From Bacillota bacterium (GTDB taxonomy: Bacteria > Bacillota > Negativicutes > Sporomusales > UBA7701): a DNA stretch of 64,000 bases. Position numbers and translations under genes: made by a program. Numbering within the stretch: position 1 is the stretch's first letter; the number at the start of each line of letters is the position of its first letter. A model generated the notes under the pieces. It made no database searches. It was given only the letters and a program-made list of their open reading frames with translations, and was not told where the DNA came from. Shown one piece after another: positions 30,919-39,521 of the stretch. Location of the stretch: positions 1 through 64,000 of the forward strand of contig JAEZJM010000025.1 in NCBI GenBank assembly GCA_023415775.1, in the 5' to 3' direction.

Positions 30919-32604
30919 TCACCCCACCGCAGCAGCTGGTTTCTCTTCTTTACTTGGCAGCCGCACATCGCCCGTCTTGATCTTGACGCCGGCCGCCTCG
31001 GCCCAGGCCAGCACCTCGGCATTAAGTGCCGGATTAGTGTGCACCGGCTTGTTTCGGTCGATCTTGGCCTGGATCAGCTGGTCCTTCTTAATCTCAAGGC
31101 AGGCGGCCAGCTTGCCGTTGTCGTCGGCCACCAGAACGACCCAAAGCTCCTTGTTACCCATTGCCTGACCGTAGGAGCCGACGCAGTTATGCAGGGACTG
31201 TCCGGCGACTAAAAGGTCGATTGATTCCTTCGGCAGGAAGAAGTTTAGGCGGTTACGCTGCATGGCCATGCGGTTGACGATATGTTTCGGCACTTCGAGC
31301 TTCACGTTTTTGTGGTTTTGCAAGCCATGCCGCCGAGCCATCCAGTCGTGAAGATCCCGGAGGCGAACGTCAGCCTCTTTGATGGCTCTTTTGTTAGTGG
31401 CGTTCAGCTGGTCGTAAATCCGCATGCAGTCGTCCAAGCTGTATTCCTCGGCATTCTCAACCATCCGGACGACGCCTTCCTCGCCGTAAATCGGTATCAT
31501 GCTTTTTACGAACTTGGCAACTTCTCGGGTAAAGGTCGAGGACCGGTCACGGCCGCGGTAGCCGTAGGCATAAGCGTGGCTGCAGGGCGCCTGCTCCTGC
31601 TGGAGCGCCCGGACGGCTCGGAAGAAGCGCATGGCCAGGTCGTAGTTCTCGATTGTCTGGAAAGTGCTGCTCAGCCAGCCATACAGGAAAAGGTTTTCCC
31701 GCAACTCCCGCCGGACAGCATCCTTGTTCGGCAGCCCCACGGCCCGGATGATTGCCGTCGCCGCGACGGTGCCGCTGCGGGCCTCCTCGATGGCCTTCTC
31801 CATAAAGGCGGCGCTCTGGCCTATCATGTAGTCAGCAAGCTTATTTTCGATCGCCCGCTTCTCATCACGATAGATTTCCGGCAGGTTCGAGGTGTCCGGG
31901 AAGATTAGGCGAAAGCCGATGTTATAGAGCGGCAGGAGGAATGTGCCGTGCAGCTGGCCCTTACTGACATACATGCTCTCGATTTTATGACCCAGGCGCT
32001 TTTCCAGGCGGCTTTTCACCGCCTCGCGGAGGATTTTGAGCAACTCCGACAGGTCCGAACTCTTTTCCTTATTGGCGATGCAGTCGGGAAGGAAGAAACG
32101 AAGGATGCTTTCGTCGAACAGTTGAAACTCCAGCGGGGATCCAAATTCGAAAGTGGTTTCGACGTTGCGGCGACCGCCATCATGATAGATGCGGGAGAAG
32201 GTGGCCGTCTGTTTGGCGACATCGAAGCGGAAAAGCTCCATGCGCTTGACGTAGACCATGTTGAACTGTTCGCGGAATATGTGGGCCTCGTAGCGGACCT
32301 CGAGGTCGACGATGTTGGTGTATTCCTTGACGGTCAACGTGACTTTGACTGGCAGGTGTTCATTGCTTTTGCCGTAGCCGGCATCACGCTGGTAGTTATA
32401 CTCCTTGCCGCAATTCGGGCAACCAAAGTAGCTTCCGCGTTCGGCCCAAGCCATAGCGCCGGGAACGCGGCCCCAGGCGACGGTAAACATCTGCTCGCAA
32501 TTTTGGCAGAAATACTGCATGCAATGATAGCCGGCGTCGTTACGGCCGAGGGAGTTGGCATAGACCGAGAACATTTTCGGGATGTTGACGTTGGCGATTA
32601 TCAT
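30919..32604 (-). CDS. PcfJ-domain protein
   Basis: 561 residues; ATG overlaps the upstream stop (ATGA). N-terminal zinc ribbon (C-Q-N-C at 33-36 and C-P-N-C at 61-64), a long middle part, and a C-terminal PcfJ domain with L-V-A-G-Q-S-L-H-N-C-V-G-S-Y-G-Q. PcfJ-like proteins are common in conjugative elements and phages of Bacillota; the function is unknown, though the conserved C-V-G-S-Y signature is reliable. May act in DNA processing. Confidence 0.78.
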   Translation of the reverse strand: MIIANVNIPKMFSVYANSLGRNDAGYHCMQYFCQNCEQMFTVAWGRVPGAMAWAERGSYFGCPNCGKEYNYQRDAGYGKSNEHLPVKVTLTVKEYTNIVDLEVRYEAHIFREQFNMVYVKRMELFRFDVAKQTATFSRIYHDGGRRNVETTFEFGSPLEFQLFDESILRFFLPDCIANKEKSSDLSELLKILREAVKSRLEKRLGHKIESMYVSKGQLHGTFLLPLYNIGFRLIFPDTSNLPEIYRDEKRAIENKLADYMIGQSAAFMEKAIEEARSGTVAATAIIRAVGLPNKDAVRRELRENLFLYGWLSSTFQTIENYDLAMRFFRAVRALQQEQAPCSHAYAYGYRGRDRSSTFTREVAKFVKSMIPIYGEEGVVRMVENAEEYSLDDCMRIYDQLNATNKRAIKEADVRLRDLHDWMARRHGLQNHKNVKLEVPKHIVNRMAMQRNRLNFFLPKESIDLLVAGQSLHNCVGSYGQAMGNKELWVVLVADDNGKLAACLEIKKDQLIQAKIDRNKPVHTNPALNAEVLAWAEAAGVKIKTGDVRLPSKEEKPAAAVG

Positions 32605-33104
32605 GTTTCGGCCTCCTCAAAGGAGAATGACAGGGCGCCGGTGTCGGGAGGAGCCAGTTTCGGTTTGGAGCAAGGTTGGCGGCTGTTGCAGGTTTCTTCC
32701 TTGCAACTGGCGCAGCAGCCCGTGGTCTCGGTATCGACGCCGACGCAGGCCGGCTTAACCGGTGTCTTGCATTTGGCGCAGACCGGGCCGCCGGCGGGAG
32801 ATTTTTCAGCCTTGGCCTTTTGCGGCTTCGCTTTATCCGCCTCGGGGGCGGTGGCGGCCGCCCCCTTAGTCTTCGTCTCCGACTTCGCAAGCGGCTCATA
32901 GAAGGCGACAATGGCCAGCATCTGTTTGCAGGCCGACCGCATTTGACTGGTATACTGGACAAGGTCAGTCTTCGGCAACGCCTCTACCCCGGGGTGTTCA
33001 TCCCGATATTTGACATCATGCTTGAGAATGCTGTCGATTTTATCGAGGGCGCCGATCTGCTGCGTCATGAAGCTTTTGACGCTCGACAGTGTGGATGAAT
33101 CCAT
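32601..33104 (-). CDS. phage protein with C-terminal cysteine cluster
   Basis: 167 residues. The N-terminal 70 are helical (S-V-K-S-F-M-T-Q-Q-I-G-A-L-D-K-I), the middle is Ala/Lys/Pro-rich and disordered, and the C-terminal part carries C-A-K-C, C-C-A-S-C and C-N-S-R-Q-P-C: a metal-binding cluster. It overlaps the PcfJ gene by 4 bp. Function unknown. Confidence 0.55.
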   Translation of the reverse strand: MDSSTLSSVKSFMTQQIGALDKIDSILKHDVKYRDEHPGVEALPKTDLVQYTSQMRSACKQMLAIVAFYEPLAKSETKTKGAAATAPEADKAKPQKAKAEKSPAGGPVCAKCKTPVKPACVGVDTETTGCCASCKEETCNSRQPCSKPKLAPPDTGALSFSFEEAET

Positions 33105-33119
33105 TTCCTCACCCCCGGC

Positions 33120-34232
33120 CTATGCGGCCCGTTGGCTGCAGATTACGTAGATATAGCTGTCGTCGCCCTCGCAGACGATTGAAGCGGCACCGGGCTTCTC
33201 CGGCATGGCCAGTGTGATCTTCTCAGCTTCGACGGCGCGCAGGCAGTCGAGAATCTGGCTGCCGTTGAAGTACAAGGCGACCTTCGGGCCGGCGTTCCCT
33301 TTGCCCCAAAGCTCTTCCCTCGCCTGGCCCTTGTCCGGCGTGTTGGCGGTAATCGTCAGTACGTCGCCGTCGATCGCCAGGGCCATGACGGTGAGCGTCA
33401 CCTTCTCTGTCCGTTGGGTTGCTATCAGGGATATGCGATCAATCGCCATCGCCAGGTCATGAGGGCTGAGGGTAATGCTCGTCGGCAGCCCCTGGGGTAT
33501 TACCCGGCTGACGTCCGGGAATTGCCCTTCGATGGCGCGACAGGAGAAATATAGATTGTCGTTTTGAAAGGCGATCTTACCACGTCCCCAGTTGAGGGTG
33601 AGGCCCTCGCCCGGATCCGTCAGCCTACCGACCTCGGCGATCGCCGCCGGCGGAATAATGATCGAGCCCTGGGCTTCGGTGGAAAAAGGGATGGACTTCC
33701 GGGCCAGTTGGTGGGAATTGGTGCCAGTAGCCACCAGGGAGTCGTCGGTGCAGGCAAGATTGATGCCGGTGAACATCGGCCGATCTCCCTTTTCGCCTGC
33801 GACTGCAAAGGAAGTATAGTCGTAGATCGTGCGCAGATCATCACCCGATATGGCAAGCGAGGTTTCCGCCTGCACCTTTTCAATCAGAGGAAATTCCGCC
33901 GGGTTCATGGTGACGATCTTGTAGTCGGCGGCGCCGCTCTGGACGTTGAGCAGGTTATCGTTCAGCGTTAGAGTGACATCCGGCCCCGGCATACGCCGCA
34001 CCAGGTCGTGAAGCAGGTTACCTGAGACGAGGACCTTCCCGGACGATTCCGCCCGGGCGGGTATTTTGTATTGAATGTGCGTGTCGAAGTTGGTAGCCGA
34101 GAAGGTGGCACGGTCGCCGACAGCCTCGATGAGAATGCCGGAAAGGACGGTCAGGCTGCCCTTGGCCATAGTGGCGCGCTTGGCGGCGCCGAGAGCTTTA
34201 TCCAGCTCTTTTTGATTGAACACAACTTCCAT
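33120..34232 (-). CDS. dnaN: DNA polymerase III beta subunit (sliding clamp), phage copy
   Basis: 370 residues from ATG 34232, placed 8 nt after GAGGAGG; the earlier ATG at 34241 abuts the site. Beta-clamp features throughout: L-S-G-I-L-I-E-A, N-F-D-T-H-I-Q-Y, R-M-P-G-P-D-V-T-L, and the end Y-I-Y-V-I. It would hold a polymerase on DNA. No polymerase, primase or helicase gene is visible in this prophage, so the clamp must work with host enzymes or serve recombination. The upstream gene overlaps by 35 bp. Confidence 0.9.
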   Translation of the reverse strand: MEVVFNQKELDKALGAAKRATMAKGSLTVLSGILIEAVGDRATFSATNFDTHIQYKIPARAESSGKVLVSGNLLHDLVRRMPGPDVTLTLNDNLLNVQSGAADYKIVTMNPAEFPLIEKVQAETSLAISGDDLRTIYDYTSFAVAGEKGDRPMFTGINLACTDDSLVATGTNSHQLARKSIPFSTEAQGSIIIPPAAIAEVGRLTDPGEGLTLNWGRGKIAFQNDNLYFSCRAIEGQFPDVSRVIPQGLPTSITLSPHDLAMAIDRISLIATQRTEKVTLTVMALAIDGDVLTITANTPDKGQAREELWGKGNAGPKVALYFNGSQILDCLRAVEAEKITLAMPEKPGAASIVCEGDDSYIYVICSQRAA

Positions 34233-34734
34233 CGTGAGCATCCTCCTCGAACAGATTTGCCATGGGCGGGTGCAGCTCGCCGCAGTTGGAGCAGGGTAGG
34301 CTTCTCTCGATCTCCTCGAGTGCGATGAGCAGTTCTTGTTCGTCGGTGCAGATATAGGGCGTGACCTTGTACATCAGTTCAGGTTCGTCGTTGTCCGAGA
34401 GAAGAATCACCATCGGCTTCTGCGCACCGGCTGCCCAGCCGGCCTCAAGGTGAGCGCTGCGCCCGCAAGGCAGCACCAGGACGCACACGTCACAGGCCTT
34501 CAGAGCATCCATGTCAGACATAAATCCGGCGACGGCGACAGGGTGATTGAGGCTATCTCTGAACTGCTGGGGTGACCAGGTCTTCCAGCTTGGCTCAATT
34601 TCCGACCAGTGAAACCCATTGTCGCCGGGCCGCGGGTTTTTGAAATCATAAACCTGGTAACCGTGCAGCCTTAATAAGGCGACAATCTTCTGTTGGATGT
34701 TGTTTCTCCATGAGCTGGCAACGTAAATGTTCAT
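34198..34734 (-). CDS. nucleoside 2-deoxyribosyltransferase-like protein
   Basis: 178 residues. N-terminal Rossmann-like part (I-Y-V-A-S-S-W-R-N) and the D-V-C-V-L-V-L-P-C-G-R-S-A-H-L-E-A-G-W motif with a conserved Glu are typical of deoxyribosyltransferase/DUF4406-type folds. The last 35 residues add C-S-N-C-G-E-L-H-P-P, a zinc-binding addition. It probably processes nucleotides, though activity is uncertain. Its end overlaps the clamp gene start. Confidence 0.65.
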   Translation of the reverse strand: MNIYVASSWRNNIQQKIVALLRLHGYQVYDFKNPRPGDNGFHWSEIEPSWKTWSPQQFRDSLNHPVAVAGFMSDMDALKACDVCVLVLPCGRSAHLEAGWAAGAQKPMVILLSDNDEPELMYKVTPYICTDEQELLIALEEIERSLPCSNCGELHPPMANLFEEDAHDGSCVQSKRAG

Positions 34735-34803
34735 TACTCTCCCATCCTCTCAACCATATTTCGCATAATAAAAATTGGGGCCGGGGATCGCTTTCGCGGC
34801 TGA

Positions 34804-34852
34804 CGTCACCCACCGGCAGAGACTTCATCGAAGCGTCACCCAACGGCAGAGA
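34804..34852. repeat. two direct repeats, 30-bp period
   Basis: CGTCACCCACCGGCAGAGA (34804-34822) and CGTCACCCAACGGCAGAGA (34834-34852) differ at one base. They lie in a short gap between the AbrB-linked gene and the deoxyribosyltransferase gene. On the minus strand they read TCTCTGCCG-TTGGGTGACG. Possible operator for a regulator such as the AbrB-like protein. Confidence 0.7.
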
Positions 34853-34874
34853 GCTTACCCCGGCCATATTACCT

Positions 34875-35024
34875 TTACGCCGCGCCCCCGCCCGGCCGGC
34901 TGCCGGACAGCGCCGCCTTTGTCTTCTGCCGCCTGAGTAGCCGCGCGCTGATCTGCCGGCGCCGCCCGTCGATGTGGTAGCTGTTCGCCAGCCATGCGGC
35001 GAGGTCGACTACTTTGCCGCTCAT
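34875..35024 (-). CDS. 49-residue basic phage protein
   Basis: ATG 35024 overlaps the AbrB-like gene stop (ATGA). Short helical and basic: V-V-D-L-A-A-W-L-A-N-S-Y, then R-R-R-Q-I-S-A-R-L-L-R-R-Q. Likely DNA- or RNA-binding, or a partner of the regulator upstream. No family recognised. Confidence 0.5.
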   Translation of the reverse strand: MSGKVVDLAAWLANSYHIDGRRRQISARLLRRQKTKAALSGSRPGGGAA

Positions 35025-35266
35025 GCGATCTTGCCCATCTTCCCGCGGCATTCCCGGCAAACGTTCTTGCCCATGTACGGATGCACGTCGTCGGCACTAC
35101 CGCAGAAAATGCAGGCGGGTTCATACTTGCGGAGAACGATGCGGTCGTTGTCGACGAAGATTTCCAGGCCGTCTTTTTCCTCAATGTCGAGGGTGCGGCG
35201 GAGTTCGATGGGGATGACCACCCTGCCGAGTTCGTCTACTTTACGCACTATACCGGTGGATTTCAT
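35021..35266 (-). CDS. AbrB/SpoVT-type regulator with zinc tail
   Basis: 81 residues. T-G-I-V-R-K-V-D-E-L-G-R-V-V-I-P-I-E-L-R is the SpoVT/AbrB swapped-hairpin DNA-binding domain. The C-terminus adds C-I-F-C ... C-R-E-C, a zinc knuckle absent from host AbrB. It probably regulates phage early genes. GAGGTGAGC ribosome-binding region upstream. Confidence 0.85.
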   Translation of the reverse strand: MKSTGIVRKVDELGRVVIPIELRRTLDIEEKDGLEIFVDNDRIVLRKYEPACIFCGSADDVHPYMGKNVCRECRGKMGKIA

Positions 35267-35270
35267 ATGC

Positions 35271-35459
35271 TCACCTCAGTTTCAATTTTTTGAGTATGCG
35301 GTCCAGGAAGGCTGGCCAGCGCTTCGGCTCCGGCGGGAACAGTTCGAGCTGACCGGTGTCGGCGGTGTCAGAGTGTTTCTGCCGGCAGACGTCACCGGCT
35401 TCGGCTGCGATAGACTCCGGGTCCGTCAGCTTGCGGTTGCAGTAGCGGCAACGGGTCAC
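35271..35459 (-). CDS. 62-residue zinc-binding phage protein
   Basis: GTG 35459 overlaps the SbcC-like stop (GTGA). Starts C-R-Y-C-N-R-K-L, then C-R-Q-K-H: same treble-clef-like pattern as the 49-residue protein at 27858. Basic C-terminus. Function unknown. Confidence 0.6.
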   Translation of the reverse strand: MTRCRYCNRKLTDPESIAAEAGDVCRQKHSDTADTGQLELFPPEPKRWPAFLDRILKKLKLR

Positions 35460-38002
35460 GCCGCCGCCACCTCCACGGCCCCATCAATAGGCCGAAACAT
35501 GATCTTCTGGTCGAACGCCTCCTGAACGGCCCTGACGTGGCTGATGACAATCACCATGCCGAAGCGACTGGTGACTTCCTTCACCGCGTCGATGACCAGC
35601 GGCAGGTAATCCTCGCTTTGGCTCCCGAAGCCCTCGTCGATGACGAGCCAGTCGATCTTGTTGCCGGCGCGCCGGGTCAGCAGCTCGGCCAGGGCGAAAC
35701 GGATAGCGAAGTCGATGCGGAGCTGCTCGCCGCCGCTGAAGGTTTCGTACTTGCGCTCGCCGGCCCAGTCGCCGACGATGATTTCCAGCGTCTCGGCCAT
35801 GCCGTCGCGGCTCTTAAGCTCCTTCTGGGTATCGAAGCGGAGGAAGTTCCGGCCGCCGCTCATCTGTCCCAGGATATCGTTGGCGATGCGCTCAAGCTCG
35901 GGCACTGCGTTTTCGATGATCAGCGCGGGTATGCCGTCGCGGCCGAAGGCCTTCACCAGCGTCTGCCACCGGGTCAGCTGCTTGGCCAGGGGTTCCATCT
36001 CGGCCGCCAGGATCCGGCGCTGCGCTTCGTCCTTGTCGATAGCATCCAGGCGGGCCTGCAGGCCGCCCAGAGTGGCGGTCCATTCGGTGTGGGCCTTGCG
36101 ATAACCGCCCAGCATGTTGCTGAAGTTGGTCACCTGGTTTTCGGTCGCCCGCTTCACCTGATCGATGTCGCCGATGGCGTCGATCTCCTTCTGCAGCTCC
36201 TCCGCCCTTGAGGTAGCCGCCGCAATCTCGCCGTCCAGCCGGACGATAGCCTCCCCGGATGTCTCCTGCACCTGGCGCGCCACCGGCAGCTGCTCCCTGG
36301 ATTTTACCCAAGGTTCGAGGGTGGCCAGGGATGCCTCGAGGGATGGCAGGGCTTCCAATTTGCCGGTAAGCTCCCGGTATTGGCGAGCAGCTTCATCGAA
36401 GCGGGTTTCGAGATCGGCCTTGCGCTTCAGCAGATCGGCGCGCTGGGTCTCCCAGCTTTGCCTCAGAGGCTCCAGGCTTTCCAGTTTGGCGAAGCGTTCA
36501 GCCTTTGGTTGGAGGTCGGCCACCAGCTGCTGCAAGCGGGCATGTTCTGCAGCGTCGAAGCCGACGGCATCGATCTTTTCAAGGAGAAGGTCGCGTTCAG
36601 CCTCAAGGTCCTTGGCCAGCGCATTAATCCGGTTTTTGTAGCGGTTTTCCAGTTCCGGGAGCTTTGAAGCCGCCTCTTTCGCGTCGGCGAGGAAAGCGCA
36701 TTCCGCCCGCTCGATATCAACGCACTTCGCATCTTTTAGCCGTTCAGTGCTCTGGGTCAGGAGTTCGATTTCCCTGGCCAGGGTCTTCTGCTCTGCCTCG
36801 AAGGTTTTTTGAGCGGTCTCGATCTTGCCTTGCACCTCAATGAGGCTGCGGTTCAGTTCGTCATGCCGTTGCCGGCGCCCAGCATACTCTGCCAGGTCGG
36901 CCGCCGCCTTGGTGTATTCGGCCGCCGCTGTCTCCAGCTGGGGCTTCGCGGCGAGGGTGTCGTTTATTTCGGCGACCTGGTTCTCGGCCGTCTCCAGCAG
37001 GGTAGCGACTTCGGCCTGCTCGGCCTTAATCCGGTTCCCTTCAGCCGCCAGCGTCTTCTGCTGCTCTTTCAGCGCCCGCAGCGCCGTGATTTCATCCCGG
37101 GTGCGGTCGTGCTCCGCGGCCTTTTCCAGGATAGTGAACTCCTGGGCCAACATGTTATTGGCTTTCTCCAGGCGTTCAGCCTGTCGCCCGCGCTCCGCTG
37201 TCTTCGTCTCGACGTCGACGCCGGCCGCTGCGGCCTGCTCCCGAATCTTGTCCGCCTGCTCGGCGCGGGCGGTGATGGTCGCCAACTCGGTCTGCGCCTT
37301 CTGCAGGTGGGCTTCTCCCTTGGTGATGGCGTCGCCGTATTCGGCCAGCTTTACCTCAGTCGCCAGCTTGTCCCCTTCGAGAGCGGGGCGGCCGGCCAGG
37401 CGGCCGTCGATGTCGGCCACCTTACCGCGTATCCCGGCGAGGTCCATATTTACGGCCGTAACCTTCGCCCGGGCGCGTTCCTGCAGAGTGTCATACTGGT
37501 CGAGCTGGAGAATCTGGGCGAGGATGGCCTTTCGCTGGCCGGCGGGGCGGCTGGTGAATTCGTTGGCTTTGCCCTGCATAATCATGCTGCTGGCCAGGAA
37601 AGTCTCCTCGTCGAGGTTGATGAGGTCGACGATCTTCTTCTGCGTCTCGGCAATGGTGGCGCCGGATTCGGCCGCCCAGAGTTCGCCTGAGCGCCTCTGT
37701 AGCTCCAGAGTGGTCTTGCCCTTCCCTTTGGTCGACCTGGTCCGCATGACGCGCCAGAGGTCGCCGTGGTGCTCGAAGTCGAAGGTGATGAACGCCTCCG
37801 TAGTTCCGGTGCGGACCATGTCGTCGGCGCTGGTGCCGGGCTTCGTGGTGCCGAACAGGGCAAACATGGGGGCGATGGTGAAGGCGGTGGATTTGCCGGC
37901 GCCGTTGGGGCCGGCGATGGCTGCGACGGTAATGCCGGTGAGGTCGATGTCGGCGAAAGAGATGGCGCCGAAGTCTTTAATGATGATGCGAAGGGGCTTC
38001 AT
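35456..38002 (-). CDS. SbcC/Rad50-like ATPase
   Basis: 848 residues: Walker A G-P-N-G-A-G-K-S-T (31-39), Q-loop region M-I-M-Q-G, a very long coiled coil broken by a short C-x7-C segment near the middle (C-V-D-I-E-R-A-E-C) that could be a divergent zinc hook, and the C-terminal signature F-S-G-G-E-Q-L-R and Walker B W-L-V-I-D-E-G. With the SbcD-like nuclease it would process DNA ends in phage recombination. Overlaps the preceding gene by 4 bp. Confidence 0.88.
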   Translation of the reverse strand: MKPLRIIIKDFGAISFADIDLTGITVAAIAGPNGAGKSTAFTIAPMFALFGTTKPGTSADDMVRTGTTEAFITFDFEHHGDLWRVMRTRSTKGKGKTTLELQRRSGELWAAESGATIAETQKKIVDLINLDEETFLASSMIMQGKANEFTSRPAGQRKAILAQILQLDQYDTLQERARAKVTAVNMDLAGIRGKVADIDGRLAGRPALEGDKLATEVKLAEYGDAITKGEAHLQKAQTELATITARAEQADKIREQAAAAGVDVETKTAERGRQAERLEKANNMLAQEFTILEKAAEHDRTRDEITALRALKEQQKTLAAEGNRIKAEQAEVATLLETAENQVAEINDTLAAKPQLETAAAEYTKAAADLAEYAGRRQRHDELNRSLIEVQGKIETAQKTFEAEQKTLAREIELLTQSTERLKDAKCVDIERAECAFLADAKEAASKLPELENRYKNRINALAKDLEAERDLLLEKIDAVGFDAAEHARLQQLVADLQPKAERFAKLESLEPLRQSWETQRADLLKRKADLETRFDEAARQYRELTGKLEALPSLEASLATLEPWVKSREQLPVARQVQETSGEAIVRLDGEIAAATSRAEELQKEIDAIGDIDQVKRATENQVTNFSNMLGGYRKAHTEWTATLGGLQARLDAIDKDEAQRRILAAEMEPLAKQLTRWQTLVKAFGRDGIPALIIENAVPELERIANDILGQMSGGRNFLRFDTQKELKSRDGMAETLEIIVGDWAGERKYETFSGGEQLRIDFAIRFALAELLTRRAGNKIDWLVIDEGFGSQSEDYLPLVIDAVKEVTSRFGMVIVISHVRAVQEAFDQKIMFRPIDGAVEVAAA

Positions 38003-38343
38003 GTAGTAGCCTCCGTCGGTGCGAAATCAAAAACTTCGCAGCTCGTGCCATCAGGGAAAGTAACCTTCCGTCCTTTGCCCATTGTTCCAAACAGTCCGAA
38101 TGCGGCCCAGTTGCAGCCGAATCCTTCGTCCCTCTGGTTCTTGGTGCCCTTCCCGTTAATCCGCCCGATGCAGGCCTGCGGCGCGTCATCAAATTGTCCG
38201 CCGGCGTCAATAAAATCCTTAACCGTTGATACCCGGCCGCATGCGGGGCATTTGAAGGCACATTCTTCGCTGGAAGTAAACCGGCTTTTCATTTCAGCCT
38301 GCCATTGCTCCAGCGTTTGCTCTACCATGCTATGTTTAACCAC
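37999..38343 (-). CDS. zinc-finger phage protein between SbcC- and SbcD-like genes
   Basis: 114 residues from GTG 38343, 7 nt after GGAGG. E-E-C-A-F-K-C-P-A-C-G-R and a later C-I-G-R-I, then C-N-W-A-A: a zinc-ribbon-like domain found in phage proteins of the VVA0879 type. Its place between the two nuclease-complex genes suggests an accessory role, which is not known. Confidence 0.6.
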   Translation of the reverse strand: MVKHSMVEQTLEQWQAEMKSRFTSSEECAFKCPACGRVSTVKDFIDAGGQFDDAPQACIGRINGKGTKNQRDEGFGCNWAAFGLFGTMGKGRKVTFPDGTSCEVFDFAPTEATT

Positions 38344-38345
38344 CC

Positions 38346-39521
38346 TTATCCCTCCATCAGCTTAGCGGTCATAGCCGCCAGCTCGTCAATTTCGCTCGGT
38401 GGAATCCCCTGGTTCTCCCCCCAGCGGCGCAGCGCCTCCACCGGCCCCATGGCCTCGGTCACTTCGGAGTCGCGCGCCCGATCCGTGCGCTGGATATCGC
38501 CCTTGATTTCGGCGACGAAGAAGGCGCCGGCGTTATACAGATCACGCTCCAGGGCGCGGCGGTTCAGTTGTTTGTTGAGCTCTTCGGAGCAGGTATAGTG
38601 CAGGCGGACAATCGGGCCGCAATCAAAGCAGTCAGGATCAGAGCTTGCACCGGCGATAAAGGCTGCGAGGTGTTCGGCGTCCCATTTGATGGTGACATAC
38701 CGGCGCGCCGGCGTGTCGATGAAGCGTGACGGCAGCTGCTTGCCGGTGTCGCCGTCCCATTCGTGAATCCAGAAACCGGCGTCGACCTTCTCGTCGTTGA
38801 AGCTAAGGCGCTCAGGACTGCCGCTGTAGAATACTTTGCCGTTCTGCTGCGGCCGGTGGATGTGGCCCAGGGCGACCAGGTCATAACCTTCGATGGCCTC
38901 CGGGGTCAGGATGGCTTCCTGCTGCATCAGTACGTCCTCGAAGCCTTTGTCGGCCAGGTCGAAGGTAAGGTGGCCGAGGAGGATTTTGGGTTGATTCGGC
39001 GGGATTTCGCCAACCTTAGCCGGCAGTGTGTGGCACGTTTCCGTAATATGGTCGGTCATCATCTGGTGAACAACGTGCGCCGGTAGACCGCGGTATTCAT
39101 CGCGGGTGGCAAAGGTGGAACGGTCCATACCGGGCAGGCAAGTGATTAGAACTTCCCAGTCGTAGAATACTGCAGGCTCAGTGTAGATCGTGACGCCTGG
39201 CAACTGATAATCCTTCAGCAAGTCGTAGGCACTGACCGGGTCGTGGCTGGGGGTGCCGCTAATGATGACGACCTCGATGCCGGCAGCCGTCAGCTTGCGC
39301 AGCCAGGCGGTGGCGGCGCGGATCTCGCGACTGGCCTTGTCTAGGGCGATGTCGGCTTTGCGGAACAGGTCGCCGGCCACAAGGACCAACTGCACCTCCT
39401 CCTCGATCATCCGATCGGCCGCCCAGTCCATCACCCGGCAGATGTCGTCGAAGCGGGCGGCCGGTGTGGGGCCGGGGTAGCCCAGACCGAAGTGAACGTC
39501 TGCGATGTGTGCGATTCTCAT
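38346..39521 (-). CDS. SbcD/Mre11-like metallophosphoesterase
   Basis: 391 residues. Motifs: H-I-A-D-V-H-F-G (5-12), V-A-G-D-L-F-R-K (48-55), I-S-G-T-P-S-H-D in place of the usual GNHD, L-L-G-H-L-T-F and L-G-H-I-H-R-P. All metal-ligand positions appear present with the GNHD variant. Forms an exonuclease complex with the SbcC-like ATPase. Host copies are usually adjacent in the reverse order. Confidence 0.85.
   Translation of the reverse strand: MRIAHIADVHFGLGYPGPTPAARFDDICRVMDWAADRMIEEEVQLVLVAGDLFRKADIALDKASREIRAATAWLRKLTAAGIEVVIISGTPSHDPVSAYDLLKDYQLPGVTIYTEPAVFYDWEVLITCLPGMDRSTFATRDEYRGLPAHVVHQMMTDHITETCHTLPAKVGEIPPNQPKILLGHLTFDLADKGFEDVLMQQEAILTPEAIEGYDLVALGHIHRPQQNGKVFYSGSPERLSFNDEKVDAGFWIHEWDGDTGKQLPSRFIDTPARRYVTIKWDAEHLAAFIAGASSDPDCFDCGPIVRLHYTCSEELNKQLNRRALERDLYNAGAFFVAEIKGDIQRTDRARDSEVTEAMGPVEALRRWGENQGIPPSEIDELAAMTAKLMEG

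Noticed and set aside
34646..34867. A minus-strand frame with repeated S-L-P-L-G-D-A-S / S-L-P-V-G-D-V-S motif
   Set aside because: The repeated peptide comes from the 30-bp direct repeat; the frame overlaps the start of the deoxyribosyltransferase-like gene and lacks a convincing ribosome-binding site.
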